Shown one piece after another: positions 50,656 through 60,146 of a DNA stretch of 64,000 nucleotides. A program made the position numbers and the translations under genes. The DNA lies in assembly GCA_910586705.1 (NCBI GenBank), contig CAJUJK010000019.1, forward strand, positions 1 to 64,000, in the 5' to 3' direction. Source of the stretch: an uncultured Lachnospiraceae bacterium (GTDB lineage Bacteria; Bacillota; Clostridia; Lachnospirales; Lachnospiraceae). Position 1 is the first letter of the stretch. Each line of letters begins with the position of its first letter. The notes beneath the pieces were generated by a model. That model made no database searches. It was not told the DNA's origin and worked only from the letters and a program-made list of their open reading frames with translations.

Positions 50656-51639
50656 GTGGGTGAGGTACTATCACAGAGCGAGATAGACAATCTGCTTGCC
50701 GCTTTGAGCAGCGGTGAGCTGGACACGGATGAACTGAACGGCGCGGATGATAAGCAGATTAAGGATTACGACTTTAAACGGCCGACTAAATTCTCGAAAG
50801 AGCATCTGCGCACATTGGAAATTATATATGAGCATTACGGACGGCTGCTTTCCACGAGTATGCCGGTATACCTGCGAAAGAATATACAGGTATCGGTGAC
50901 CAGTTCCGAGACGGTTATCTTTTCGGAGTTTTCAAACTCCCTTTCCAATCCGGTTATTCTGGGCGTTGTCAATTTTCATCCGCTGGGCGGAATGATACTG
51001 ATCGAACTGGCTTCACAGCTCGGGTTCGCGATGATTGACAGGATGCTGGGCGGCGCCGGTGATCCGCTCGAAAAGAGCAGGGAGTTCACCGAAATTGAAA
51101 TGACAATCATCGAAAAAATGATGGTAGTCTGTATGCAGCTTATGCGGGAGCCATGGAAGAATGTGGTGGATATCAATCCCATGATGGAGAGGATTGAGAC
51201 CAATTCCCAGTTTGCACAGATTATCGCGCCGAGCGATATGATTGCCATTGTCACCTTGAACATGAAGATAGGTGAAGTGGAAGGATTTATGAATGTATGT
51301 CTCCCCTTCTTCACGTTGGAGAGCGTCATGGATAAGCTCAATACGAAGTACTGGTATGCAAACCTGCAGGAGCAGGGTGACGAGGATTTCGAGGAGTACA
51401 TCGAGGCTCTTATCAAGAGAGTGGATGTTCCTGTCAAGGCGGTGCTGGGAAAAACGAGCATATCGGTTACCGATTTTGTAAATCTGCAGATCGGCGACAT
51501 CATACGATTAGATACCGAGGTAGAGCAGGATCTTACGGTGTATGTGGGCAATATTAGAAAATTTACCGCGCTCCCGGGTACTAGCAGGGATAAGAATGCT
51601 GTGCGGGTTACTTCGGTGATCAGAGAGGGGGAAGAATAA
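50656..51639 (+). CDS. fliM: Flagellar motor switch protein FliM
   Basis: This 327-residue protein with a GTG start begins GEVLSQSEIDNLLAALSSGE, the CheY-binding peptide. The middle domain shows YGRLLSTSMPVYLRKNIQVS and GGAGDPLEKSREFTEIEMTI, and the C-terminal SpoA-like domain has LQIGDIIRLDTEVEQDLTVY. It starts behind AGGAGGTG. It forms the C ring with FliG and FliY. Confidence 0.96.
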   Translation: MGEVLSQSEIDNLLAALSSGELDTDELNGADDKQIKDYDFKRPTKFSKEHLRTLEIIYEHYGRLLSTSMPVYLRKNIQVSVTSSETVIFSEFSNSLSNPVILGVVNFHPLGGMILIELASQLGFAMIDRMLGGAGDPLEKSREFTEIEMTIIEKMMVVCMQLMREPWKNVVDINPMMERIETNSQFAQIIAPSDMIAIVTLNMKIGEVEGFMNVCLPFFTLESVMDKLNTKYWYANLQEQGDEDFEEYIEALIKRVDVPVKAVLGKTSISVTDFVNLQIGDIIRLDTEVEQDLTVYVGNIRKFTALPGTSRDKNAVRVTSVIREGEE

Positions 51640-51643
51640 AAGC

Positions 51644-52861
51644 ATGGACGGAATGTTATCACAGGATGAAATAAATGCGCTTTTGAATGGCACGGATGAT
51701 TCGGCCGGTGATGCTGCGGGAGAGAATACCGCAGGTTTTGATGGTGATGAAGCGGATGATTCGCTTCTGTCAGACATTGAGAAAGACGCTGTCGGCGAGG
51801 TTGCCAATATCAGCATGGGCGCATCTGCTACCACCCTGTTCTCCATTGTTAACCGCAAGGTCAACATTACGACACCTGTGGTTAAGATGGCAACCTGGAA
51901 GAATGTACTGGAAGATTATGAGAAGCCCTGCGTATTTATTCTGATTAAGTATACACAGGGATTGGATGGATCGAATATTCTGATCTTAAAAGAGCATGAT
52001 GTGAAGATCATCACAGATCTGATGATGGGTGGTGACGGCAGTAATACAGACGGAGAACTGGGAGAGCTGCATCTTTCAGCGATTTCGGAGGCGATGAACC
52101 AGATGATGGGTTCCTCCGCCACATCACTTTCCACCATGCTTGGCAAGATGATAGATATCAGCCCGCCGGAGGCAAGTCTGGTGGATCTGACGGCGTTTAA
52201 GTCAGGCGGCGATATTGCAGAGTTTCTGGAGGGAACTTTCGTAAAGATCTCCTTCAGGATGCAGATTGACGAGCTGGTGGATTCCACGATTATGCAGTTG
52301 TATCCGGTGGAGTTCGCGAAAGAGATTTATGACACCTTTATTGCCAGTCAGGGCGGTAACGAACCCCCTGCACCTGCGGCGGCGCCTGCGCCTGCCCCGG
52401 CACCGGCGGCAGCACCGGCTCCGGCACCGCAGCCTATGTCGCAGCAGCCCATGCCACAGCAGATGCCGCAGATGGATATGAGTCAGATGCAGATGATGCC
52501 ACAGATGGGAATGCCCCAGATGATGCCGCAGATGCAGATGATGCCCCAGATGATGCCGCAGCAGAATATGAATGTGCAGCCTGTTCAGTTCCAGAGTTTT
52601 GCCAGCGATTTCAATCCGCTGCAGAGTCAGGAGAATATCGAACTGATCAAGGATGTACCGCTGGAGGTAACGGTAGAGCTGGGCAGGACTTCCAAATCCA
52701 TTTCGGAGATTCTGGATTTTGCGCCGGGCACGATCATCGAACTGGATAAAATTGCCGGTGAACCGATTGACATTCTGGTCAACGGCAAGTTTGTAGCAAA
52801 AGGTGAAGTAGTAGTTATTGAGGAAAGCTTTGGTATTCGGGTAACCGAAATTATCAAATAA
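51644..52861 (+). CDS. fliY: Flagellar motor switch phosphatase FliY
   Basis: This is a 405-residue protein with the FliY layout. It has an N-terminal CheY/FliM-like peptide (DGMLSQDEINALLNGTDDS) and a CheC-like phosphatase domain with two E-x2-N sites (DIEKDAVGEVANISMGASAT and LSAISEAMNQMMGSSATSLS). A long low-complexity linker follows, then the C-terminal FliN domain (DVPLEVTVELGRTSKSISEI, IDILVNGKFVAKGEVVVIEE). It dephosphorylates CheY-P at the switch. The Ala/Pro then Met/Gln/Pro linker, residues about 235-320, is unusual. Confidence 0.95.
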   Translation: MDGMLSQDEINALLNGTDDSAGDAAGENTAGFDGDEADDSLLSDIEKDAVGEVANISMGASATTLFSIVNRKVNITTPVVKMATWKNVLEDYEKPCVFILIKYTQGLDGSNILILKEHDVKIITDLMMGGDGSNTDGELGELHLSAISEAMNQMMGSSATSLSTMLGKMIDISPPEASLVDLTAFKSGGDIAEFLEGTFVKISFRMQIDELVDSTIMQLYPVEFAKEIYDTFIASQGGNEPPAPAAAPAPAPAPAAAPAPAPQPMSQQPMPQQMPQMDMSQMQMMPQMGMPQMMPQMQMMPQMMPQQNMNVQPVQFQSFASDFNPLQSQENIELIKDVPLEVTVELGRTSKSISEILDFAPGTIIELDKIAGEPIDILVNGKFVAKGEVVVIEESFGIRVTEIIK

Positions 52862-52881
52862 TATGTGATAGGAGAAGAGAG

Positions 52882-53244
52882 ATGGCAAAGAATATTTTAG
52901 TATGTGATGATGCAGCGTTTATGCGAATGATGATCAAGGATATCCTGACTAAGAACGGCTATAACGTGGCAGGAGAGGCTGAGAACGGCGCAAAAGCGGT
53001 TGAAAAGTACAACGAGCTGAAACCCGATCTTGTGCTGATGGACATCACGATGCCTGAGATGGATGGTATTCAGGCTCTCAAGAAGATCAAAGAGGGCGAT
53101 CCCGGCGCTATGGTTATTATGTGTTCCGCCATGGGTCAGCAGGCAATGGTTATCGAATCCATTCAGTCCGGCGCTAAGGATTTCATTGTAAAACCTTTTC
53201 AGGCTGACCGTGTCTTAGAGGCTGTGAAGAAGGTTGTTGGATAA
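52882..53244 (+). CDS. cheY: Chemotaxis response regulator CheY
   Basis: This 120-residue single receiver domain has acidic pocket ILVCDDAAFMR, phosphoacceptor Asp in DLVLMDITMPEMDG, a Ser in VIMCSAMGQQ at the signalling position, and Lys in FIVKPFQADRV. Unlike many CheY it lies directly after fliY, a frequent order in Clostridia. Its phosphorylated form binds FliM. Confidence 0.96.
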   Translation: MAKNILVCDDAAFMRMMIKDILTKNGYNVAGEAENGAKAVEKYNELKPDLVLMDITMPEMDGIQALKKIKEGDPGAMVIMCSAMGQQAMVIESIQSGAKDFIVKPFQADRVLEAVKKVVG

Positions 53245-53633
53245 TGCTTCTTACCGCTGCATTACCAGACAGGACTGACTCCTATGTGCAGTTTATAACA
53301 GTATTGCTGCTGTTTGTGTTCGTGCTGGCGATCACCGCCTTTGTGACCAGATGGATCGGCGGTTACCAGAAGGGCAGGTCTGTGGGCGCGAACATGGAGC
53401 TGATCGAGTCGCTCCGTCTGTCGAATAATAAGTACGTGCAGATCGTCAGGATCGGACGGAAGTATTTGGCAGTTGCAGTCTGCAAAGATACTGTTACAAT
53501 GTTATCAGAGATTCCCGAGGAGGATTTAAGCTTTCCCGAGGGGTCTTTCGGAAGTGCGTCCACTTTCAGGGACGTGCTCGCAAAAATACAGAAAGAAAGA
53601 ATTCTGGAAAAAGAAGACGGGCGAGACGAATGA
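53244..53633 (+). CDS. fliO: Flagellar export protein FliO (FliZ type)
   Basis: This 129-residue protein has one N-terminal membrane helix (FITVLLLFVFVLAITAFVTRW), followed by a small cytosolic domain (GANMELIESLRLSNNKYVQI; RIGRKYLAVAVCKDTVTML). It shares the A of the cheY TAA/ATG junction. FliO helps FliP complex assembly. Size and order support the call; the FliO family is very divergent. Confidence 0.8.
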   Translation: MLLTAALPDRTDSYVQFITVLLLFVFVLAITAFVTRWIGGYQKGRSVGANMELIESLRLSNNKYVQIVRIGRKYLAVAVCKDTVTMLSEIPEEDLSFPEGSFGSASTFRDVLAKIQKERILEKEDGRDE

Positions 53634-54550
53634 AGAGATATTTTTCCAGATATCATTTGGCAAAATTAATATGCCTGCTGATGGTGGCAGGCATATTGTA
53701 TCTTAGCCGGGGGCTGACCGCCTTTGCGGTGGAGGATAACAGACCGGATTCGGTGACGGAATCGGTGGTGACCGATACCCCTTACCGGGATTCCAATCTC
53801 ACCGGTACGGAGAGTGAGAGAACAAATGTGGATCCGCCCGGTGCCTCTGAGAGCGCCGAAGATCTGGCTGAACTGAATATAGCCAATACGGTGACGGTTA
53901 CGTACAACAATGGTAATGGCAGCGTGAATGGTGCGCTGCGTATTCTGATGATCCTTACCTTGATTGCTATTGCACCGTCATTGCTTGTTATGTTAACCTC
54001 GTTTACGAGGATTATTATTGTACTCCATTTTACGAGACAGGCGTTGAACACGCAGTCGGCTCCGCCGAACACAGTGCTGATCGGCATAGCCCTGTTTCTG
54101 ACCTTCTATGTGATGCAGCCCACACTGGCGGCGGTGTATACGGACGCGATTGTGCCTTTCGAGGCGGGGGAGCTGACACAGGAGGAGGCGCTCACGGCGG
54201 CAGCGGCGCCGGTCAGGCAGTTTATGTACGGACAGACCCAGAAGAGCGACGTCAATTTCTTTATGGATCTCTCACGTACCGAATGGAGTGGTGAACTGGA
54301 CGACATACCGATCAGCGTGCTGGTGCCCGCATTTATTATCAACGAGCTGCGGCAGGCGTTTATTATCGGTTTCCTTATATATATTCCGTTTATTGTGATT
54401 GACATGGTGGTGGCTTCCACACTGATGAGTATGGGTATGATGATGCTGCCGCCGACCACGATTTCCATGCCGTTCAAGATTCTGCTGTTTGTGCTGGCGG
54501 ACGGCTGGTATCTGGTGATCAAGGGAGTCGTAGAGAGTTTTTATTACTGA
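53630..54550 (+). CDS. fliP: Flagellar export gate protein FliP
   Basis: This 306-residue protein has an N-terminal signal segment (AKLICLLMVAGILYLSRGLTA) and a polar stretch, then the gate motifs LRILMILTLIAIAPSLLVML and FTRIIIVLHFTRQALNTQSA, YGQTQKSDVNFFMDLS, LVPAFIINELRQAFIIGFLI and MLPPTTISMPFKILLFVLAD. With FliQ and FliR it forms the export channel. Confidence 0.96.
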   Translation: MKRYFSRYHLAKLICLLMVAGILYLSRGLTAFAVEDNRPDSVTESVVTDTPYRDSNLTGTESERTNVDPPGASESAEDLAELNIANTVTVTYNNGNGSVNGALRILMILTLIAIAPSLLVMLTSFTRIIIVLHFTRQALNTQSAPPNTVLIGIALFLTFYVMQPTLAAVYTDAIVPFEAGELTQEEALTAAAAPVRQFMYGQTQKSDVNFFMDLSRTEWSGELDDIPISVLVPAFIINELRQAFIIGFLIYIPFIVIDMVVASTLMSMGMMMLPPTTISMPFKILLFVLADGWYLVIKGVVESFYY

Positions 54551-54589
54551 GCAGGCGCTCAGTGTATGCGAGGATTGGAGCGTGTGTAA

Positions 54590-54859
54590 ATGAATGTCAA
54601 TGACGTCACAGCCATTGCCGAGCAGGCAATCTTTACAATTATCAAGTGCGGCGCACCGATGCTTCTGGTTTCTCTCTGCGTAGGTCTGTGCGTGAGTATT
54701 TTCCAGACCGTTACCTCCATTCAGGAGCAGACGCTTACCTTTGTGCCGAAGATACTGGCAATTTTTCTGTCGCTGATTGTCATGGGACACTGGATTATGA
54801 ACAACATGGTGGAGTTTATGACAGTGCTGTGGACCGACTTCAATCGTTATCTCAGATAG
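54590..54859 (+). CDS. fliQ: Flagellar export gate protein FliQ
   Basis: This 89-residue protein has two membrane hairpin helices (GAPMLLVSLCVGLCVSIFQT, ILAIFLSLIVMGHWIMNNM) and the family segment TSIQEQTLTFVPKILAIF. It lies between fliP and fliR. The length is normal. Confidence 0.94.
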   Translation: MNVNDVTAIAEQAIFTIIKCGAPMLLVSLCVGLCVSIFQTVTSIQEQTLTFVPKILAIFLSLIVMGHWIMNNMVEFMTVLWTDFNRYLR

Positions 54860-54889
54860 GGATAATTTCTGCTGTGGGAAAGTGACAAT

Positions 54890-55669
54890 ATGTTAGATAT
54901 CAGCTTTACTTATGCGGATTTGGAATATTTTCTGTTGATTTTGGTGCGGGTCAGCTGCTTTGTGTACGTTGCTCCGTTTTTCAGCATGTCAAATGTACCC
55001 CGGAGAGTAAAGGCTGGTTTCAGTATCTTTTTCGCCTATCTGATCTATGTGTCACTGGACAGGGGAGAGGTGGTTTACAACTCGCTTCTCGGCTACGCGG
55101 TGATTGTGATGAAGGAGGCGCTGACGGGATTTCTGGTCGGCTGGGGTGCGCAGATATGCACCACGGTAACTTCCTTTGCGGGAAGCATCGCGGACATGGA
55201 GATCGGTCTTTCCATGGTTTCGCTGTTAGATCCGACGACGAAAGAGCAGGCGACCTTCACGGGCGTGTTCTATCAGTACATGTTTACGCTTTTGATGATT
55301 ATCTCGGGTCTGTACCAGTACCTGATAAGGGCGCTGGTGGATACCTTTACCTTAATTCCGATAAACGGCGCGATTTTTAAGAGAGAGGCGCTGTTGGAAT
55401 CCATTCTCCTGTTTCTGGGGGATTATCTGGTGATCGGATTCCGCATCATACTGCCGATCTTCTGTGCCATGATTTTTCTGAACTGTGTGCTTGGCGTGCT
55501 GGCAAAGGTGTCTCCGCAGCTTAACATGTTTGCCGTCGGTATGCAGCTGAAAGTGCTTGTGGGACTGGGAATCCTCTTTTTGTCGGTGCGGATGCTGCCG
55601 GCTCTGGCGGACAACGTCTTTACGCAGATGAAGCGGATGATAGTATCCTTTGTGGAGGGGATGATTTGA
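54890..55669 (+). CDS. fliR: Flagellar export gate protein FliR
   Basis: This 259-residue protein has six hydrophobic segments. Markers are FLLILVRVSCFVYVAPFFSM, VPRRVKAGFSIFFAYLIYVS, EALTGFLVGWGAQICTTVTS and FAGSIADMEIGLSMVSLLDP. It has the FliR start YADLEYFLLILVR. It overlaps flhB by four bases. FliR and FlhB are fused in some Clostridia but are separate here. Confidence 0.95.
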   Translation: MLDISFTYADLEYFLLILVRVSCFVYVAPFFSMSNVPRRVKAGFSIFFAYLIYVSLDRGEVVYNSLLGYAVIVMKEALTGFLVGWGAQICTTVTSFAGSIADMEIGLSMVSLLDPTTKEQATFTGVFYQYMFTLLMIISGLYQYLIRALVDTFTLIPINGAIFKREALLESILLFLGDYLVIGFRIILPIFCAMIFLNCVLGVLAKVSPQLNMFAVGMQLKVLVGLGILFLSVRMLPALADNVFTQMKRMIVSFVEGMI

Positions 55670-56778
55670 TCTTACAATATAATCTCCAGTTTTTCGCCAA
55701 GGATGGTCCGGGCGGAGAAAAAACCGAAGAACCTACCAGTAAAAAGCTCAGTGACGCGAGAAATGAAGGACAGGTGGCGAAGAGCAAAGAGGTGACGAGC
55801 GCCTTTGAGATGCTGGCAGCCTTTCTGATGATGCGTTTCTTCATACAGTACATAGGAACGGTTCTGGTGGGGAATATTTACGATATTTACTCCCAGATCC
55901 CGACGTATGTGAAGCTCTACGAAGGGCATATCCAGTCGCAGACCTTCCGGATGCTGTTTGTGCAGTCCCTCCTGCGGATTCTGCAGATCATCGCGCCGTT
56001 TCTGATTGTGGGTTTTCTGGTGGCTTTTATCACAAACCTTTTACAGGTAAAATGGAAGGTGACGACCAAGCCGCTGAAGCCAAAATTCAGCAAACTGAAC
56101 CCGGTGAACGGCTTTAAACGTTTTTTTTCACCAAACTCTCTGGTAGAACTGGTGAAATCGGTATTAAAACTGGCGCTGATCGGGTATGTGGTGAAAAGCT
56201 ATCTGGAAAAAAATATGCCGCCCATCTTCCAGCTTTATGATATTTCCCTGAATCAGGGAATCGTGCAGGTGGGTATGCTGGTGATCAATCTGGGCATACG
56301 GATATCTTTGTTTTACATGCTCATTGCCGCCGCTGACTATGTCTATCAGAAGATCAAGTTCAAGAAAGATATGAAGATGACCAAGCAGGAAGTCAAGGAC
56401 GAGTATAAGAATGCAGAAGGTGATCCTCAGGTCAAGAGCAAACAGAGGCAGAGGATGATGGAGGCGTCCAGACGCCGCATGATGCAGCAGCTTCCCGAGG
56501 CGGATGTGGTTATCACGAACCCGACCCACTACGCCGTGGCGATCAAGTATGAGCCTGAACTTTACGACGCTCCCTTTGTGGTGGCGAAGGGCGCCGATTA
56601 TCTGGCGCAGAAGATCAAGGATGTGGCGAAGGAAAACCGTATCGAGATTGTGGAAAACAAACCTTTGGCACGAATGCTCTACGCGAATGTGGATGTGGGC
56701 AGCGTGGTGCCGCCGGAATTGTATCAGGCGGTGGCGGAGGTGCTGGCTTTCGTATATCATTTGAAGGGAAAAGTTTGA
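55666..56778 (+). CDS. flhB: Flagellar export switch protein FlhB
   Basis: This 370-residue protein starts at TTG 55666 behind GTGGAGGGG. The first residues (MILQYNLQFFAKDGPGGEKT) contain NLQFFA, the Prp cleavage motif, then the FlhB start EEPTSKKLSDARNEGQVAKS. Four membrane helices follow, and the cytosolic C-domain has the autocleavage site NPTHYAVAIKYEPE (Asn-Pro-Thr-His). FlhB switches export from rod/hook to filament substrates after contact with FliK. Confidence 0.95.
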   Translation: MILQYNLQFFAKDGPGGEKTEEPTSKKLSDARNEGQVAKSKEVTSAFEMLAAFLMMRFFIQYIGTVLVGNIYDIYSQIPTYVKLYEGHIQSQTFRMLFVQSLLRILQIIAPFLIVGFLVAFITNLLQVKWKVTTKPLKPKFSKLNPVNGFKRFFSPNSLVELVKSVLKLALIGYVVKSYLEKNMPPIFQLYDISLNQGIVQVGMLVINLGIRISLFYMLIAAADYVYQKIKFKKDMKMTKQEVKDEYKNAEGDPQVKSKQRQRMMEASRRRMMQQLPEADVVITNPTHYAVAIKYEPELYDAPFVVAKGADYLAQKIKDVAKENRIEIVENKPLARMLYANVDVGSVVPPELYQAVAEVLAFVYHLKGKV

Positions 56779-56828
56779 TTGTATGTGTTATATAACGAGT
56801 GTTATTTCATGGAAGGAGGTGACTTGCG

Positions 56829-58871
56829 ATGCAGAAACTCAGAATTGGTGACGTTGGCGTTACCCTGTATCTGTTAGCGGCGTTTGTGATGCTGATCGTT
56901 CCGATTAAATCGGGACTTCTGGATGTACTTCTCGCCTGCAATATCGCGGTCGCCTTTACAGTCATGTTCAGTTGTATGTTTGCCAATGAAGTGCTGAAGA
57001 TGTCGTTTTACCCGACGATCCTGCTCTTCACGACCGTGTTCAGGATTGCGCTGAATGTTTCCTCCACGAGACTGATTTTGTCTACCGGCGACGCCGGCAA
57101 CGTGGTGCAGACCTTCGGTCAGTATGTGGGCGGCGGTGATCTTCTGATCGGTGTCCTTGTGTTCTTAATTCTGATTATCGTACAGTTTATGATTATCAAC
57201 AAAGGTTCCGAGCGTGTGGCTGAGGTGACGGCGCGATTCACGCTGGACGCGATGCCCGGTAAGCAGATGGCGATCGACGCGGACCTTAATACCGGCGCCA
57301 TCACGGATGAGGAGGCGAGAAAGCGCCGCGAAAAGATTCAGGACGAGTCCACTTTTTTCGGTTCCATGGACGGTGCCGTGAAGTACGTAAAGGGAGATGC
57401 CACCGCCGGTCTGGTGATCACTTTCATCAATATCGTGGGCGGAATCGGCTTCGGCGTGTTCCGTCAGGGTATGGAAATGGTGGAAGCTCTCAATAAATAT
57501 ACGATTCTGACCATCGGTGACGGTCTGGTGAGCCAGATTCCGTCCCTGCTGATCTCTCTCGCCACAGGTATTCTTGTGACGAAGGGGTCCAAGGAGGCGG
57601 ATTTCGGCACGGTGCTGATCAGCCAGCTTTTCGGTACGCCCAAGGTACTGTATCTGGTGGGCGCGGTTCTGGCGTTTCTGGGAATTGTCACCCCCTTGAA
57701 TCCGGTGGTATTCGTGGGACTCGGTCTGGTATTCGTGGTGGTCGGCAGAGTGATGGCGGGCACCATCGAGACGGCTGTGATCGAGCACGAGGCTGACGAG
57801 GAAGAGGCGGCGGCGGAGGAGATCAGGCAGCCGGAGAATGTCACTTCGCTCCTGCAGGTTGACCCCATCGAGCTGGAGTTCGGCTACGGCATCATTCCCT
57901 TAGCCGACGTCAATCAGGGCGGCGATCTTCTGGACCGCGTGGTTATGATCCGAAGGCAGATCGCGCTGGAACTCGGTACGGTCGTGCCGATTATCCGCCT
58001 GCGTGATAACATACAGTTGAATCCAAACCAATATATTATTAAAATAAAGGGTGTGCAGGTCAGCGAGGGCGAGATCCTGTTCGACCACTACATGGCGATG
58101 AACCCCGGTTATGTGGAGGAGGAGATCACAGGTATCCCGACCTTCGAGCCGTCCTTCCACCTGCCCGCCATCTGGATCACGGAGGGGCAGAGGGAGCGCG
58201 CGGAGAGCATGGGCTACACGGTGGTAGACCCGCCGTCCATCATTGCGACGCATCTGACGGAGATTATCAGACAGTACATATCCGAACTTCTGACGAGACA
58301 GGATGTACAGAGTCTGGTGGACAATTTAAAGGAGTCGAACCCTTCCCTCGTGGAGGAGCTGTTTCCGAAGCTTCTGGGACTCGGCGAGATACAGAAAGTA
58401 TTGCAGAATCTGTTAAAGGAAGGCATTTCCATCAGGGATCTGCTTACCATTTTCGAGACGCTGGCGGATTACGCTTCGACGACCAGAGATACCGATATTC
58501 TGACGGAGTATGTCAGACAGAGTTTAAAGCGCGCGATTTCGGGCAAGTTTTTCCCGGCAAACGAGACGACAAGCGTGGTGACGCTGGATCCGAAGCTGGA
58601 GCAGGAGATCATGGCGAGCGTCAAGCAGACGGAGCAGGGCGCTTATCTGACTCTCGATCCCGCAAAGACGAAAGATATCATGGAATCTCTTGGCGTGGAG
58701 GTCAAAAAGCTGGAAGACCTTGGCAAGATCCCGCTTGTGATCACCTCTCCGATTGTGCGTGCTTACTTTAAAAAGCTGACGGAGGACTACTATAAGGATC
58801 TGGTTGTTGTGTCCTATAACGAGGTGGAATCCAGTGTTGAATTACAGTCTGTTGGGATGGTGACAGCATAA
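56829..58871 (+). CDS. flhA: Flagellar export gate protein FlhA
   Basis: This 680-residue protein has an N-terminal half with eight membrane segments (KSGLLDVLLACNIAVAFTVM; PTILLFTTVFRIALNVSSTR) and the FHIPEP-type sequence RFTLDAMPGKQMAIDADLN. The cytosolic half forms the nonameric ring (VDPIELEFGYGIIPLADVNQ; PGYVEEEITGIPTFEPSFHL). It begins behind GGAAGGAGGTG and its stop overlaps flhF. Confidence 0.97.
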   Translation: MQKLRIGDVGVTLYLLAAFVMLIVPIKSGLLDVLLACNIAVAFTVMFSCMFANEVLKMSFYPTILLFTTVFRIALNVSSTRLILSTGDAGNVVQTFGQYVGGGDLLIGVLVFLILIIVQFMIINKGSERVAEVTARFTLDAMPGKQMAIDADLNTGAITDEEARKRREKIQDESTFFGSMDGAVKYVKGDATAGLVITFINIVGGIGFGVFRQGMEMVEALNKYTILTIGDGLVSQIPSLLISLATGILVTKGSKEADFGTVLISQLFGTPKVLYLVGAVLAFLGIVTPLNPVVFVGLGLVFVVVGRVMAGTIETAVIEHEADEEEAAAEEIRQPENVTSLLQVDPIELEFGYGIIPLADVNQGGDLLDRVVMIRRQIALELGTVVPIIRLRDNIQLNPNQYIIKIKGVQVSEGEILFDHYMAMNPGYVEEEITGIPTFEPSFHLPAIWITEGQRERAESMGYTVVDPPSIIATHLTEIIRQYISELLTRQDVQSLVDNLKESNPSLVEELFPKLLGLGEIQKVLQNLLKEGISIRDLLTIFETLADYASTTRDTDILTEYVRQSLKRAISGKFFPANETTSVVTLDPKLEQEIMASVKQTEQGAYLTLDPAKTKDIMESLGVEVKKLEDLGKIPLVITSPIVRAYFKKLTEDYYKDLVVVSYNEVESSVELQSVGMVTA

Positions 58872-60112
58872 TGATAATTAAAAAATTTACTGCGAAAACC
58901 GAAAAGGAAGCGATCGAGAACGCCAGAGCGGAACTGGGCGAAGGCGTGGTCGTGATGAACGTGAAGCCCGTGAAACCCAAGGGTCTTTTCGCGTTTCTGA
59001 AGACTCCCATGGTGGAGGTCACGGTGGCGCTTGAGGAGGAGAGCGAGAAGCTGACGGCGGCGGTATCGGCGATCAGCAATGTGATTGCCTCCAGCCAGAA
59101 TAAAGAAGAAGAGGCGGCGAAGAGTGCGCCTGTTAACAATACACCCGTTACGGAAACCCATGAGATGCGGGACGGCGGCGCCGTAAAGGAGAAACGGGAA
59201 AACAACAGCGCCATAGAGGAGAAGCTGGACAGTCTCCAGTCGCTTCTGGAACAGCAGCTCCAGAAGCCCGAGGAGGAGAAGGAAGAGGCGCAGGAAGAGA
59301 AAAAAGAGGAGACGGAGACGGATAAATTCATGCACCTTCTGCATGATACCATGCTGGACAATGAGGTGGATGAAAAGTATGCCAGAGAGATCATAGAGGA
59401 GATCGAGCTGATCAACAAGCCGAATATTCCCTTTGACTATGCGCTGGCGAATATTTACCAGAAGATGATCCTCAAATTCGGCAAGCCGAGCGGTATTGGG
59501 CCGGCGTCAAACGGAATCAAGCTTGTGTTCTTTATCGGTCCTACCGGTGTCGGAAAGACGACCACGATCGCCAAGATCGCGTCCAAGTTCCGCGTGGATG
59601 AGAAGAAGAAGGTGGCGCTTCTGACGGCGGATACCTACCGCATCGCCGCGGCGGAGCAGCTGCGCACCTACGCGAATATTCTGGAGGTGCCTTTCCGCGT
59701 GATCTACACGGTGGAGGAAATCAACAAGGCGCTGGAGGATTTCAAAGACTACGATTATATCCTGATTGATACGGCGGGACACTCCCACCAGAATACGACG
59801 CAGAAAGATAACATGCGTAATATTATACATTCCGTGGATGACAGGGTGGAGAGCGAGGTGCACCTTGTCCTGAGCGCCACGACGAAGTACAAGGATCTGA
59901 TCAGCATAGCGGATTCCTATAAGGAGATGGCGGACTACAAGCTGATCTTCACGAAGCTGGACGAGACGACGACACTCGGCAATCTTCTGAATCTGCGGCT
60001 TTATACGGGCGCGTCGCTGTCCTATGTGACATACGGGCAGAATGTGCCGGATGATATCGAGGACTTTAATCCGCAGAAGACGGTCAAGAGACTGCTAGGC
60101 GGGAAGAACTGA
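58871..60112 (+). CDS. flhF: Flagellar placement GTPase FlhF
   Basis: This is a 413-residue SRP-family GTPase. The N-terminal B-domain starts MIIKKFTAKTEKEAIENARA, followed by a Glu/Lys-rich linker (EEEKEEAQEEKKEETETD). The NG-domain has G1 FIGPTGVGKTTTIAKIASKF, LLTADTYRIAAAEQLRTYA, IDTAGHSHQN and FTKLDETTTLGNLLNL. FlhF sets flagellar position. The ATG is within the flhA stop (TAATG). Confidence 0.95.
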   Translation: MIIKKFTAKTEKEAIENARAELGEGVVVMNVKPVKPKGLFAFLKTPMVEVTVALEEESEKLTAAVSAISNVIASSQNKEEEAAKSAPVNNTPVTETHEMRDGGAVKEKRENNSAIEEKLDSLQSLLEQQLQKPEEEKEEAQEEKKEETETDKFMHLLHDTMLDNEVDEKYAREIIEEIELINKPNIPFDYALANIYQKMILKFGKPSGIGPASNGIKLVFFIGPTGVGKTTTIAKIASKFRVDEKKKVALLTADTYRIAAAEQLRTYANILEVPFRVIYTVEEINKALEDFKDYDYILIDTAGHSHQNTTQKDNMRNIIHSVDDRVESEVHLVLSATTKYKDLISIADSYKEMADYKLIFTKLDETTTLGNLLNLRLYTGASLSYVTYGQNVPDDIEDFNPQKTVKRLLGGKN

Positions 60113-60146
60113 CCGGAGGAAGAACTAAGGAGGAGATCTGATTATA

